Shown: in pieces, positions 19,317 through 30,060 of the stretch
How the letters are laid out: every line of letters begins with the position of its first letter
Numbering within the stretch: position 1 is the stretch's first letter
DNA from: Gammaproteobacteria bacterium
GTDB lineage: Bacteria; Pseudomonadota; Gammaproteobacteria; JAJPIJ01
DNA length: 46,707 nt
Direction of reading: 5' to 3'
NCBI GenBank assembly: GCA_021324815.1
Contig: JAJPIJ010000053.1
Location: forward strand, 1-46,707
The notes under the pieces: generated by a model
What the model saw: the letters and a program-made list of their open reading frames with translations, nothing else
What the model was told of the DNA's origin: nothing
Databases searched by the model: none
Made by a program: the position numbers and the translations under genes

Positions 19317-20444
19317 TTACGGCGCCGGTTTCGCCGTCCCGCAGTAAATCCCGCCGAGCACCGCGGGCGCGCGCGCGCCGGTGACGGCGGGCAGGTTTCC
19401 CGGCAGTCCCTCCAGGCGCCGATGCGCCAGCCAGGCGCACAGCACGGCCTCGAGGCAGCGCGGATCATAGCCGCGGGCGGCGGTGCTCGCGACCGTCACG
19501 TCCGGGAGGGCGCCGCCCAGGGCGCGCATCAGGGCCGGGTTCAACGCCCCGCCGCCGCAGACCAGAAGCTCGCGCGTGTCAGGCAGGGATTTGCGCACGG
19601 CCCCGGCGATGGTGCGCGTCGTCAGCGCCAGCAGCGTCGCCTGCACGTCGGCGGGCTGCAGCTTCGCGTGCCGTCGCAGGCGCTCCTCCAGCCACGGCAG
19701 GTGAAAGTGTTCGCGGCCGGTGCTTTTCGGCGGCGGCAGCGAAAAGTACGGATCGGCGAGCAGATCCGTGAGCAGCGATTCAACGACTCTGCCGCTGTCC
19801 GCCCACGCGCCGCCCGCGTCCATCGCCACGCCCAGATGGCGCGCCGCCCATTCGTCCATGAGCGCGTTGCCCGGGCCGGTGTCGAAACCGCCGGCGGGCC
19901 GCGCCGGATCGCGGGGTAGCAGCGTGATATTCGCGATGCCGCCGATGTTGGCGACGCAGCGATCCTGATCGTCACGGCGGAACAGCGCGGCGTGCAGGGC
20001 CGGTGCCAGCGGTGCGCCCTGGCCGCCCAGCGCCAGGTCCCGACGGCGGAGATCGGCGATGGTGGTGATGCCGGTGAGCGCCGCGAGGATGTTCGGATCG
20101 CCGGCCTGGACCGTGTGCGGCGGCTGCGCCCGCGGCTGGTGCAACAACGTCTGGCCGTGGCTGCCGATGGCGCGAACTTGATCGGCTCTCACCTTGTGTT
20201 CCGCGAGCAGGTCCATCGCCGCCGCGGCGAACGCGCGGCCCACTTCGATGTCCAGGGCGGCGAATTCCGACAGCGGAAGCCCGCCGCCCCGCCGCCGGGC
20301 CGCGTGCAGGCGCGCGCGCAGCGGCCCGGCATAGGGGGTCTCCCGGTAGGCCAGCAGTTGCACTTCGCCCCCGCTGATGTGGGCCAGTGCGCAATCGACG
20401 GCATCCATGCTGGTGCCGGACATGAGGCCTAGATACAGGGGCAT
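19317..20444 (-). CDS. anmK: Anhydro-N-acetylmuramic acid kinase
   Basis: AnmK hydrolyses and phosphorylates 1,6-anhydroMurNAc to MurNAc-6-phosphate in peptidoglycan recycling. The 375-residue sequence has the ASKHA-fold motifs: LGLMSGTSMDAVDCALAHI, IGSHGQTLLHQP, GITTIADLRRRDLALGGQGAPL, NIGGIANITLLP, FDTGPGNALMD, and LLVCGGGALNP. The aspartate of the DLRRRD segment is the expected catalytic base region. It lies next to a cell-wall peptidase, and a predicted muramidase fusion is encoded at 43115. Confidence 0.95.
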   Translation of the reverse strand: MPLYLGLMSGTSMDAVDCALAHISGGEVQLLAYRETPYAGPLRARLHAARRRGGGLPLSEFAALDIEVGRAFAAAAMDLLAEHKVRADQVRAIGSHGQTLLHQPRAQPPHTVQAGDPNILAALTGITTIADLRRRDLALGGQGAPLAPALHAALFRRDDQDRCVANIGGIANITLLPRDPARPAGGFDTGPGNALMDEWAARHLGVAMDAGGAWADSGRVVESLLTDLLADPYFSLPPPKSTGREHFHLPWLEERLRRHAKLQPADVQATLLALTTRTIAGAVRKSLPDTRELLVCGGGALNPALMRALGGALPDVTVASTAARGYDPRCLEAVLCAWLAHRRLEGLPGNLPAVTGARAPAVLGGIYCGTAKPAP

Positions 20445-20473
20445 GAGGAACTGCGTCGGTCCGGGGGGGATGT

Positions 20474-22069
20474 TCAGCGGGAGACGGGGCTGTCGCCGGC
20501 GGCCATCTTGTCCACGGCCGCTGGCGACTTCATGGTTTCGGCGGTGGTCGTTTGTCGGACGGCGGTGATTTCATCGAGCTGCGCCAGCAGCGGGCGGGTC
20601 TTCTCCTGGAAATCCGCCAGGTGATTGGAGGCGATGGGCGGCGACTTGGGCAGCGTGGCCTTGAGCGGATCGCGGTGTACCCCGTTGACGCGGAATTCGT
20701 AGTGCAGGTGCGGGCCGGTGGCGAGCCCGGTTTGGCCCACGTAACCGATGGTCTGTCCCTGGCGCACGCTGGCGCCGGTCTTGACGCCGTGCGCGTAGCC
20801 GTTGAGGTGTCCGTACACCGTGCTGTAGCTGCCGCCATGCTGGAGCATGATGACGTTGCCGTAGCCGCCCTGCCAGCCGGCGAAGATTACCCTGCCGTCG
20901 CCCGTGGCCTTGACCGGCGTGCCCTTGGGCGCGGCGTAATCCACGCCCTGATGGGCCCGCATCCGGTGCAGGATCGGATGCATGCGCGCGCGGCTGAAAT
21001 AGGACGTGATGCGCGTGAAGGCCACCGGCGTGCGCAGAAAGGCCCGCCGCAGGCCGCGACCGTCCGGCGCGTAATAGGCGGCGCGGCCGTCCTCCTCCTC
21101 GTAACGGACGGCGCGATAGACCCGTCCGTCATTGACGAACTCCGCGGCGAGGATGTTGCCGTCCTTGATCTTCCTGCCGTTCTTGTAAAGCTCCTCGTAC
21201 AGCACCGTGAACCGGTCGCCCTGGCGCAGATCCAGCACGAAATCGATGTCATAGCCGAACACCTCCGCCAGCTGCATGATCAGATTGTCGGAAAGCCCGG
21301 CCTTCTGGCCCGCCTCGAACAGCGAGCTGTCGATGATGCCGGTGACATGCGCCGGATGGACGTCAAGTTCCTCGATGACGATCTCGGCGGTGAAGTGATC
21401 GCCCGCACGCGCGACGTGCAGCGTCTGGCGATGGTCGATGGTGTGCAGCAGTTCCATGAACCGGCCGTCCTCGATCCGGAACCGCAGCTCCTGATCAGGG
21501 CTCAAATGCTTGAGTGCCTCCGTCGCCTTCCCCAGCCGCATGACCTGGTCCAGATCACCGGCGTCCAGATCGAGGCGGTCGAAGATGAGCGCCAGGTTGT
21601 CGCCCTCGCGCACGGTGATGGTCTGCCACTCCGCCTCTTCCTCCTGCCGCGCCGCGTCGGCGTCGGATCCGGCCGGCGGCGGGACCGGGGCCGATTCCTG
21701 ATCAGGCGTGGTGGGGAAAATGACGGTGGCGGCGGGCTGGGGCGGTTGGGGCGGGGTGGAGAGATTCGGCGCCGTCTTGAGCACATTGGGCGGCGGCAGT
21801 GTAAAGACCAGTTTCCCGAACTCATCCGGCGCCGGCGTGGTGGTTGATGACGGTGCTTTTGCCGCCGGGATGCCGGCCGCGGGCGCCGCCGGACCGGACA
21901 GGTTTACGGCGGGCCCGCCAAGTTTGCCGTAGGCCATGCCGGCCAGCAGGATGGAGACGGCGGGGGCGGGGAGGTAAAGCGAGCGGCGGCGTGAGGCGCA
22001 TTCGGCCTCATACTTGCGCCAGTCCAGGCGGATTTTGTAATCGTATTTTATGCGCCGGATGGTGGTCAC
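20474..22069 (-). CDS. M23-family murein DD-endopeptidase, MepM-like
   Basis: The protein has a short basic cytoplasmic N terminus, one transmembrane segment (LPAPAVSILLAGMAYGKLGG), and a Pro/Ala-rich linker. An OapA/LysM-like domain follows (WQTITVREGDNLALIFDRLD), then the middle domain, then a C-terminal LytM/M23 domain. Zinc ligands appear in MRAHQGVDYAAPKGTPV and ATGPHLHYEFRVNGV. Such enzymes cut peptide cross-links so that new wall can be inserted. The frame remains open through the opposite strand of tyrS; I use the GTG at 22069 (531 residues), the only sensible start before the divergent gene. Confidence 0.87.
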   Translation of the reverse strand: MTTIRRIKYDYKIRLDWRKYEAECASRRRSLYLPAPAVSILLAGMAYGKLGGPAVNLSGPAAPAAGIPAAKAPSSTTTPAPDEFGKLVFTLPPPNVLKTAPNLSTPPQPPQPAATVIFPTTPDQESAPVPPPAGSDADAARQEEEAEWQTITVREGDNLALIFDRLDLDAGDLDQVMRLGKATEALKHLSPDQELRFRIEDGRFMELLHTIDHRQTLHVARAGDHFTAEIVIEELDVHPAHVTGIIDSSLFEAGQKAGLSDNLIMQLAEVFGYDIDFVLDLRQGDRFTVLYEELYKNGRKIKDGNILAAEFVNDGRVYRAVRYEEEDGRAAYYAPDGRGLRRAFLRTPVAFTRITSYFSRARMHPILHRMRAHQGVDYAAPKGTPVKATGDGRVIFAGWQGGYGNVIMLQHGGSYSTVYGHLNGYAHGVKTGASVRQGQTIGYVGQTGLATGPHLHYEFRVNGVHRDPLKATLPKSPPIASNHLADFQEKTRPLLAQLDEITAVRQTTTAETMKSPAAVDKMAAGDSPVSR

Positions 22070-22174
22070 GCGCGGCCAGGCCCCGGAATTTGCCGTCAAA
22101 ACAATAGCCTTGAAGCCGCAAGAGGTCAATCTGAAGGGCGGCGAGGGTGTGGTAAGCTGGCCATCGTCTGATGA

Positions 22175-23409
<1,235 letters not shown>

Positions 23410-23444
23410 CTCCAGCCAGTCGCGTGCGCGCCGGAGCAGCCGGT

Positions 23445-24506
23445 TTGCACCAATTGATTTGCCGCCTCGCGGCGCTGGCCGCGGTGGCGGCGTGCTCCGG
23501 CAACTATGCCGATTACTACAATCCGGCCGTGGCGCATGATGGCAGGGACGGATTTCGCAACAACTATCGGGCGGTCGCGCCAAGCGGCTTCTGGAAATGG
23601 CAGTGGGAGCGATGGACTCGCGGCCTGCCCGCACCCGCGCCGCCGGGCGGCTGGAATTTTCCCGTCGTTCACCCCGACGTCGAATTTCTGAGAGGTAATC
23701 ACACCGAAACCACCGTCACCTGGATCGGCCATGCCACCGTGCTGCTGCAACTGGACGGCAAAAACATCCTCACCGACCCGCACTTCGGCAAGCGCGCCTC
23801 GCCACTCTCATTCGCCGGGCCCAAACGCCAGACGCCGGTGCCGCTCAAGCTCACCGAACTGCCGCACGTCGATGTCGTGGTGATCTCGCACAATCACTAC
23901 GATCACCTGGATCGCGGCACCGTACAGAAACTGGCGAGGCAGCCCGGCGGCAGTCCGCGGTTTTACGTGCCGCTGGGGCTCAAGCCCTGGTTCAAAGGCG
24001 CCGGCATCACCGACGTGGTGGAACTCGACTGGTGGGACTCGCGCGCGGAGGGTAATCTGCGGATCTACTGCGTGCCGGTGCAGCACTGGAGCAAGCGCGG
24101 CCTCTTCGACCGCAATCAAACATTGTGGGGCGGCTGGGTGATCGAGGCGCGCGGCGCTCATCCATTTCGGTTCTTCTTCGCGGGCGACACCGGTTATTCA
24201 AGGGATTTCCGCGACATTGGCGGGAAATTCGGCGGCTTCGATCTCGCCGCCCTGCCCATCGGCGCCTACGCGCCCCGGTGGTTCATGAGTCCGCAGCACA
24301 TCGATCCGTCCGAGGCGGTGCGGATTCACAGGGACCTCGGGGCGCGGCGCTCCATCGCCGTGCATTGGGGCACCTTTGTGCTGAGCGATGAGCCGCTTGA
24401 TGAGCCGCCGAAAAAACTGCGCGAGGCGCTCAAGGCCGCCGGCATCCCCGGGGATCAATTCCTGGTGCTGAAGCACGGCGAGACGCTGCGGCTGGCGGGA
24501 CAATAG
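23445..24506 (+). CDS. Metallo-beta-lactamase-fold lipoprotein, NAPE-PLD/RomA-like
   Basis: A short signal ends in a lipobox-like AVAAC, so the protein is probably an outer-membrane-facing lipoprotein. The metal site is clear: TWIGHATVLLQLDGKNILTD, then SHNHYDHLD (HxHxDH), FFAGDTGYSRDF, and AVHWGTF. WKWQWERW and the PQHIDPSEAV stretch match the NAPE-PLD-like branch (predicted phospholipase D-type hydrolases). The substrate is not determined. The TTG at 23445 has GGAG 8 nt upstream and gives a compact signal; GTG 23424 is the alternative. It follows tyrS on the same strand. Confidence 0.82.
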   Translation: MHQLICRLAALAAVAACSGNYADYYNPAVAHDGRDGFRNNYRAVAPSGFWKWQWERWTRGLPAPAPPGGWNFPVVHPDVEFLRGNHTETTVTWIGHATVLLQLDGKNILTDPHFGKRASPLSFAGPKRQTPVPLKLTELPHVDVVVISHNHYDHLDRGTVQKLARQPGGSPRFYVPLGLKPWFKGAGITDVVELDWWDSRAEGNLRIYCVPVQHWSKRGLFDRNQTLWGGWVIEARGAHPFRFFFAGDTGYSRDFRDIGGKFGGFDLAALPIGAYAPRWFMSPQHIDPSEAVRIHRDLGARRSIAVHWGTFVLSDEPLDEPPKKLREALKAAGIPGDQFLVLKHGETLRLAGQ

Positions 24507-24522
24507 CGCCCGCGGCGCGGCA

Positions 24523-25278
24523 TCATTTTCCGCCGAGCCAGCCGCCGACGGCCTGCAACGGCGCGGGACTAGAGACGCCGCTGACCCACGCCGCGAAGCC
24601 GAGGCGATGAGCCTCCCGTCCGGCGTCGGGCAACACGATTTCCGCCACGTAATGATTGCCGTCGCGCCTGAGCGGCATCTGGGTGAGGCCGAGCACCACG
24701 AAGTCATGATGCAGGGTCCGGCCGGCGTTTTCTCCATTCCTGATGTCCGTGCTGAGATCGAATCCCAGCAGCGCGACGCTGATGATCAAATTCGCCGGCA
24801 CCGCGGCGGACGGCTCGAAATTCGCCTTACCGCGACGGCCGTCGCCGAGTTCAATCTGCAATTGCCCGACCGGCCGGCCCGCCTCCAGCTCCAGATCGGG
24901 ATTGCGGAACCAGCCGCGCCATTCACGGCCCTGCACGACGATGCCCGGCGTGTAGACCTGGCTCACGCCGCCGGTTTGCGCGTAGCGATGCTGGCGCTCG
25001 CCGTAGGCGGGCGAGGCGAAGCGATCCTTCCAGCCGAGGTCATCCCAGTAATCGACGTGAAACGCCACCGGCACGATGCTGCGCCACAGCCGCGCGTCCC
25101 GCGTGAAGCCGCTGAGCCATCGATCCGCCGGCGGACAGCTGCTGCAGCCCTCCGAGGTGTAAAGCTCGACCAGTTGCACCTGCGCGGCGGGACTCGCGAA
25201 TTTCATGGGCGCGCCCTGCACCCGGCCGGTTTGCAGCACGGCCAGCATCGACAACAATGCGATCCGCCGGAACGACAT
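24523..25278 (-). CDS. DUF1223 secreted thioredoxin-fold protein
   Basis: This is a 251-residue product with a signal peptide (IALLSMLAVLQTGRVQGA) and the DUF1223 signature VELYTSEGCSSCPPADRWL, which holds a CxxC pair in a thioredoxin-like context. FHVDYWDDLGWKDRFASPAY, YTPGIVVQG and the C-terminal HHDFVVLGL region fit the family. Redox activity is plausible but not established. The ATG at 25278 has an excellent GGAGGAG upstream; the frame remains open to 25311. It converges on the metallo-beta-lactamase-fold gene. Confidence 0.87.
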   Translation of the reverse strand: MSFRRIALLSMLAVLQTGRVQGAPMKFASPAAQVQLVELYTSEGCSSCPPADRWLSGFTRDARLWRSIVPVAFHVDYWDDLGWKDRFASPAYGERQHRYAQTGGVSQVYTPGIVVQGREWRGWFRNPDLELEAGRPVGQLQIELGDGRRGKANFEPSAAVPANLIISVALLGFDLSTDIRNGENAGRTLHHDFVVLGLTQMPLRRDGNHYVAEIVLPDAGREAHRLGFAAWVSGVSSPAPLQAVGGWLGGK

Positions 25279-25347
25279 GACTCCTCCATCCAGTGACACC
25301 CCGCGTTCCACTGGGATGTCGGAAAGCGGCGGAAAGTAACGGATGGC

Positions 25348-25376
25348 TTGACCTTGTGATGGAAGCCCTGTAGTTT
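25348..25376 (+). promoter_or_regulatory. Predicted sigma-70 promoter of the ilv operon
   Basis: TTGACC (25348-25353) and TAGTTT (25371-25376) are 17 bp apart, 44 nt before the ilvI start. The leader is too short for a leader peptide and classical attenuator, so regulation by attenuation is not apparent here. Confidence 0.5.
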
Positions 25377-25420
25377 CTCAATCCTTTGTTTTTCAGGTAC
25401 AAACCGGCGGAGTCAGGGCT

Positions 25421-27151
25421 GTGGGCAAGAAACTGCGGGGGGCGGAGATTTTCGTCCAGGCGCTCAAGGACGAGGGGGTCGAATACATATTCGGCTATCC
25501 GGGCGGCGCCGTTCTCCATATCTATGACGAACTGTTCAAACAGAGCGCGGTCAAGCACATCCTCGTGCGTCACGAGCAGGGGGCGACGCACGCCGCCGAC
25601 GGCTACGCGCGCGCGACCGGCAAGCCCGGCGTCGTGCTGGTGACCTCCGGGCCGGGCGCGACCAACTGCGTCACCGGCATCGCCACCGCCTACATGGATT
25701 CGATCCCGATGGTGGTGTTCACCGGCCAGGTGCCCACGCACCTCATCGGCAACGACGCCTTTCAGGAGGTCGACGCGGTCGGCATCACCCGTCCCTGCGT
25801 CAAGCACAACTTCCTAGTGGAGGACGTGAAGGATCTGGCCGCCACCATCAAGAAGGCGTTCTACCTCGCCACGACGGGCCGGCCCGGTCCGGTGGTGGTG
25901 GACATCCCCAAGGACGTCACCGCGGATTCGACGGAGTACTACTATCCGCAGAACGTCGAGATCCGCTCCTACAAGCCGGTGACCAGGGGCCACCCCGGCC
26001 AGATCCGCAAGGCGGTGCAGCTGCTGCTTTCCGCCCGGCGGCCGATGATCTACACCGGCGGCGGCGTGGTGATCGACAACGCCGCGGCCGAGCTGGCCGA
26101 GTTCGGGCATCTGCTGGGGTTCCCGATCACCAACACGCTGATGGGCTTGGGCGCCTATCCCGCCACCGACAAGCAGTTCGTCGGCATGCTCGGCATGCAC
26201 GGCACCTACGAGGCCAACATGGCCATGCATCACTGCGACGTGCTGCTCGCCGTGGGCGCGCGCTTCGATGACCGCGTCACGGGCGACCTCGCCAAGTTCT
26301 GCCCGGAGGCGAAGATCATCCACGTCGACATCGATCCGTCCTCGATTTCCAAAAACGTGCCGGTGGACGTGCCCATCGTCGGCAGCGCGCGCGAGGTGCT
26401 GCGCGAGATGATCAAGGTGATCAAGGAGGCCAAGTTCAAGCCGATGTCGCGCAAGGGCGATCCGTGGTGGAAGCAGATCGATGAATGGGCGTCGGTGGAC
26501 TGCCTGCGCTACGATCGCAAGAGCAAGGTGATCAAGCCGCAGTACGTCATCGAGGAGCTGTACGCGCTGACCAGGGGCGACGCCTACATCACCTCCGACG
26601 TCGGCCAGCACCAGATGTGGGCGGCGCAGTACTACAAGTTCGATCAGCCGCGCCGCTGGATCAACTCGGGTGGTCTCGGCACGATGGGCTTCGGCCTGCC
26701 GGCGGCGATGGGCGTGCAGCTCGGCTTCCCCAAGGCCACGGTGTGCTGCGTCACCGGCGAGGCCAGCCTGGTGATGTGCATACAGGAGCTGTCGACCTGC
26801 CTGCAATACAACCTGCCGATCAAGATCATCAACCTGAACAACCGCTACATGGGCATGGTGCGGCAGTGGCAGGAGTTTTTCTACGATCGCCGTTACTCGC
26901 ACTCCTACATGGACGCGCTGCCCGATTTCGTGAAGCTGGCGGAGGCCTTCGGCCATGTCGGCATGCGCGTGGAGAAAACCTCCGGCGTGCGCGACGCGCT
27001 CAAGAAGGCGCTGGCGATGAAGAACAAGCTGGTGCTGCTCGACTTCATCACCGACCAGACCGAGAACGTCTATCCCATGATCGCCGCCGGCAAGGGCCAT
27101 CACGAGATGCACCTGGCGCCGGGCTCCGGCACGAACCGGGAGCTGGCCTGA
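25421..27151 (+). CDS. ilvI: Acetolactate synthase large subunit
   Basis: This ThDP/FAD enzyme condenses pyruvate into acetolactate (valine, leucine) or acetohydroxybutyrate (isoleucine). The 576-residue sequence shows FGYPGGAVLHIYDEL, the catalytic glutamate in LVRHEQGATHAADGYARATG, MVVFTGQVPT, and the ThDP-binding GEASLVMCIQELSTC...NLNNRYMGMVRQWQ region (normally GDGS, here GEAS). The start is GTG at 25421. The regulatory subunit follows after 2 nt. In beta/gamma relatives with this gene order it is often named ilvB. Confidence 0.94.
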   Translation: MGKKLRGAEIFVQALKDEGVEYIFGYPGGAVLHIYDELFKQSAVKHILVRHEQGATHAADGYARATGKPGVVLVTSGPGATNCVTGIATAYMDSIPMVVFTGQVPTHLIGNDAFQEVDAVGITRPCVKHNFLVEDVKDLAATIKKAFYLATTGRPGPVVVDIPKDVTADSTEYYYPQNVEIRSYKPVTRGHPGQIRKAVQLLLSARRPMIYTGGGVVIDNAAAELAEFGHLLGFPITNTLMGLGAYPATDKQFVGMLGMHGTYEANMAMHHCDVLLAVGARFDDRVTGDLAKFCPEAKIIHVDIDPSSISKNVPVDVPIVGSAREVLREMIKVIKEAKFKPMSRKGDPWWKQIDEWASVDCLRYDRKSKVIKPQYVIEELYALTRGDAYITSDVGQHQMWAAQYYKFDQPRRWINSGGLGTMGFGLPAAMGVQLGFPKATVCCVTGEASLVMCIQELSTCLQYNLPIKIINLNNRYMGMVRQWQEFFYDRRYSHSYMDALPDFVKLAEAFGHVGMRVEKTSGVRDALKKALAMKNKLVLLDFITDQTENVYPMIAAGKGHHEMHLAPGSGTNRELA

Positions 27152-27153
27152 CC

Positions 27154-27741
27154 ATGCGGCACATCCTCTCCATACTGCTGGAGAACGAGGCCGGCGCGCT
27201 GTCGCGGGTGGCGGGCCTGTTCTCCGCGCGCGCCTTCAACATCGAATCGCTGACGGTGGCGCCGACCGAGGACCCCACGGTGTCGCGCATGACGCTGGTG
27301 ACGAGCGGCTCGGATGAGATCATCGAGCAGATCGTCAAGCAACTGAACAAGCTCATCGACGTCATCAAGCTCATCGACTTGAACGAGGGCGCGCACATCG
27401 AGCGCGAGCTGATGCTGATCAAGGTCATGGCGCGCGACGGCGGGCGCGAGGAGGTGAAACGCATGGCGGAGATTTTCCGCGGCCGCATCATCGACGTGAC
27501 CGACACCACCTACGTCATCGAGCTGACCGGCACGGGCGAGAAACTGGACGCCTTCATCGAGGCGCTGGACAAGTCGCTGATCCTGGAGGTGGTGCGCACC
27601 GGCGTTTCCGGCATCGCCCGCGGCACGCGCGCGCTGAGTCTGCACATCCCCAGCATCACGCGCCCCGCGCCGCCGGCCAGGACCGAGGCCGCGACCGCCA
27701 AGCCCGCGCCCGCGCCGGTGAATCCGGATCATCTTCTTTGA
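27154..27741 (+). CDS. ilvN: Acetolactate synthase regulatory (small) subunit
   Basis: An N-terminal ACT domain (MRHILSILLENEAGALSRVA, then FNIESLTVAPTEDPTVSRMT) confers valine feedback; the second half (LMLIKVMARDGGREEVKRMA and GVSGIARGTRALSL) activates the large subunit. The family is about 163 residues; this one has 195, with an added low-complexity Ala/Pro/Lys tail after SLHIPS. The tail reads cleanly to the stop and shows no sign of a frameshift. It starts 2 nt after ilvI, implying coupled synthesis. Confidence 0.95.
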   Translation: MRHILSILLENEAGALSRVAGLFSARAFNIESLTVAPTEDPTVSRMTLVTSGSDEIIEQIVKQLNKLIDVIKLIDLNEGAHIERELMLIKVMARDGGREEVKRMAEIFRGRIIDVTDTTYVIELTGTGEKLDAFIEALDKSLILEVVRTGVSGIARGTRALSLHIPSITRPAPPARTEAATAKPAPAPVNPDHLL

Positions 27742-27754
27742 TTGCAAAACGTAA

Positions 27755-28789
<1,035 letters not shown>

Positions 28790-28833
28790 ACGAAGCCACT
28801 GCGCCCAGGGCGCTGGCATTCGTTTCAAAAATC

Positions 28834-28943
28834 CGTTCGCCCTGAGGCCTGTCCCGAGGTATCAAGGGGTATCGAAGGGCGAACGCCCGTACAGTAAGAT
28901 TTGGTTGTGCTTCGATACCTCAGCACGAACGGTTTTCGTATTC
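28834..28943. repeat. Two palindromic intergenic repeat units
   Basis: Unit 1 is bounded by CGTTCGCCCT (28834-28843) and its exact complement AGGGCGAACG (28876-28885), enclosing CGAGGTATC and a related GGTATCGAA. Unit 2 (about 28914-28943) is GGTTGTGCTTCGATACCTCAG followed by CACGAAC, a related palindrome in the other orientation. Units with GTTCG...TATCGAAG...CGAAC architecture are widespread REP-like repeats of proteobacteria. They occupy most of the ilvC-pssA gap. Confidence 0.75.
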
Positions 28944-28955
28944 CGAGTCATTGAA

Positions 28956-29771
28956 ATGGGTGATAAGCAGATCGATGCCAGCAAGGCAGCGGCGCCGCGG
29001 CGGCGGGGGATTTACCTGCTGCCGAATCTGTTCACCACGGCGGCGATGTTCTCCGGCTTTTACGCCATAGTTTCCGCCATTCACGAGCGCTTCGAGCCCG
29101 CGGCCATCGCGCTGTTCGTGGCCATGATCCTGGACGGCATGGACGGCCGCATCGCGCGGCTCACCAACACGCAGAGCGACTTCGGCGCGGAATACGACAG
29201 CCTCTCCGACATGGTGTCCTTCGGCCTGGCGCCGGCGCTCGTGGTGTATCTTTGGGCGCTGAGCGCCTTCGGCAAGGCCGGCTGGATGGCGGCGTTCCTC
29301 TACGCCACCATGGCGGCGCTGCGGCTGGCGCGCTTCAACACCCAGGTCGGCATCGCCGACAAGCGTTATTTTCAAGGGCTGCCCAGCCCCGCCGCCGCGG
29401 CGCTGGTGGCGGGCATCGTCTGGGTGGGCGACGACAACGCGCTGCGCGGCAGCGCCATCATGGTCCTTTCATCGTTTGTGCTGACCGTTGCCGCCGCCTT
29501 GCTGATGGTGAGCCGCTTCCGCTATCACAGCTTCAAGGAACTCGATCTGCGCGGGCGCGTGCCGTTTCTCAAGATACTGCTGGTGGTGGGGGTGTTCGTG
29601 TTTCTGTCGCTCAATCCGCCGCTCATGCTGCTCGGGGTTTTCCTGCTGTACGCCGCCTCCGGCCCGGCGCTGACCTTGCTGTCGCTGCGCACGCGCCGCG
29701 CCGCCCGTCGCGCGCAGATGATGGCGGAGCGCGCCGCCGCGTCCCGGAGCTCCGATACCGGGTCAGTATGA
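28956..29771 (+). CDS. pssA: CDP-diacylglycerol--serine O-phosphatidyltransferase
   Basis: PssA makes phosphatidylserine, precursor of phosphatidylethanolamine, in the inner membrane. The CDP-alcohol phosphotransferase motif reads DGMDGRIARL, then an eight-residue spacer, then GAEYDSLSDMVSFG, with all conserved acidic residues. Several transmembrane segments follow. The frame is open upstream to 28770 through the repeat region; ATG 28956 gives 271 residues and a plausible N terminus (MGDKQIDASKAAAPRRRG). An ilvC-pssA-leuA order is common in beta/gamma-proteobacteria. Confidence 0.93.
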   Translation: MGDKQIDASKAAAPRRRGIYLLPNLFTTAAMFSGFYAIVSAIHERFEPAAIALFVAMILDGMDGRIARLTNTQSDFGAEYDSLSDMVSFGLAPALVVYLWALSAFGKAGWMAAFLYATMAALRLARFNTQVGIADKRYFQGLPSPAAAALVAGIVWVGDDNALRGSAIMVLSSFVLTVAAALLMVSRFRYHSFKELDLRGRVPFLKILLVVGVFVFLSLNPPLMLLGVFLLYAASGPALTLLSLRTRRAARRAQMMAERAAASRSSDTGSV

Positions 29772-29773
29772 GG

Positions 29774-29840
29774 TTGTCATTTCGAGCGTAGCGAGAAATC
29801 CAGCCAGATTCCTCGTCGCTCTCGCTCCTCGGAATGACAA
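29774..29840. repeat. Palindromic GTCATTTCGAG-type intergenic repeat
   Basis: TTGTCATTTCGAGCG at the left end matches the inverted right end (complement of CGCTCCTCGGAATGACAA) closely, with TTGTCAT/ATGACAA at the outer ends (29774-29780, 29834-29840). The interior AGCGAGAAATC...GATTCCTCGTCGCT is also roughly self-complementary. This resembles a repeat common in many environmental bacterial genomes. It ends 2 nt before the leuA -35. Confidence 0.75.
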
Positions 29841-29842
29841 AG

Positions 29843-29871
29843 TTGTCAGCGCGCATGACAACCGGTATATT
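29843..29871 (+). promoter_or_regulatory. Predicted leuA promoter with overlapping inverted repeat
   Basis: TTGTCA (29843-29848) and TATATT (29866-29871) are 17 bp apart. The -35 is embedded in a perfect inverted repeat, GTTGTCA (29842-29848) and TGACAAC (29856-29862), a possible operator. Transcription would start near 29878. Confidence 0.5.
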
Positions 29872-29878
29872 TGTCACC

Positions 29879-29965
29879 ATGACGAAGTTTTTCAGCAATT
29901 CAGTCATCTCCGTCTCCCACGGCGGCGCGCTTCGCCGCCTGTGCGGTCTGCTGCTGCCCTTCTAG
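29879..29965 (+). CDS. Possible leucine-rich leader peptide of leuA
   Basis: This is a 28-codon ORF with sequence MTKFFSNSVISVSHG followed by GALRRLCGLLLPF; five of its last eleven residues are Leu, including CTG CTG CTG just before the stop. Position between the leuA promoter and leuA suits a ribosome-stalling leader. Downstream, TGCCCT/AGGGCA (29955-29960, 29964-29969) and CCCT/AGGG (29981-29984, 29989-29992) could form alternative hairpins. The second stem is weak and lacks a U-run, so a classical attenuator is not proven. The ATG is almost at the predicted transcription start. Confidence 0.38.
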   Translation: MTKFFSNSVISVSHGGALRRLCGLLLPF

Positions 29966-30060
29966 GGCAAACTCCTGATTCCCTGGCGAGGGTAAACGCG
30001 CAAAAATCCGGTTCCAACAATAGAGCAGCCGCGCCTGTGGGCGTGGCGGAGTGAGCAGCC

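Noticed and set aside
28801-28813. GCGCCCAGGGCGC palindrome as a terminator after ilvC
   Set aside because: It is a 13-bp palindrome with a one-base centre and no U-run; it cannot form a stable hairpin loop of that shape and is probably incidental or a protein site.
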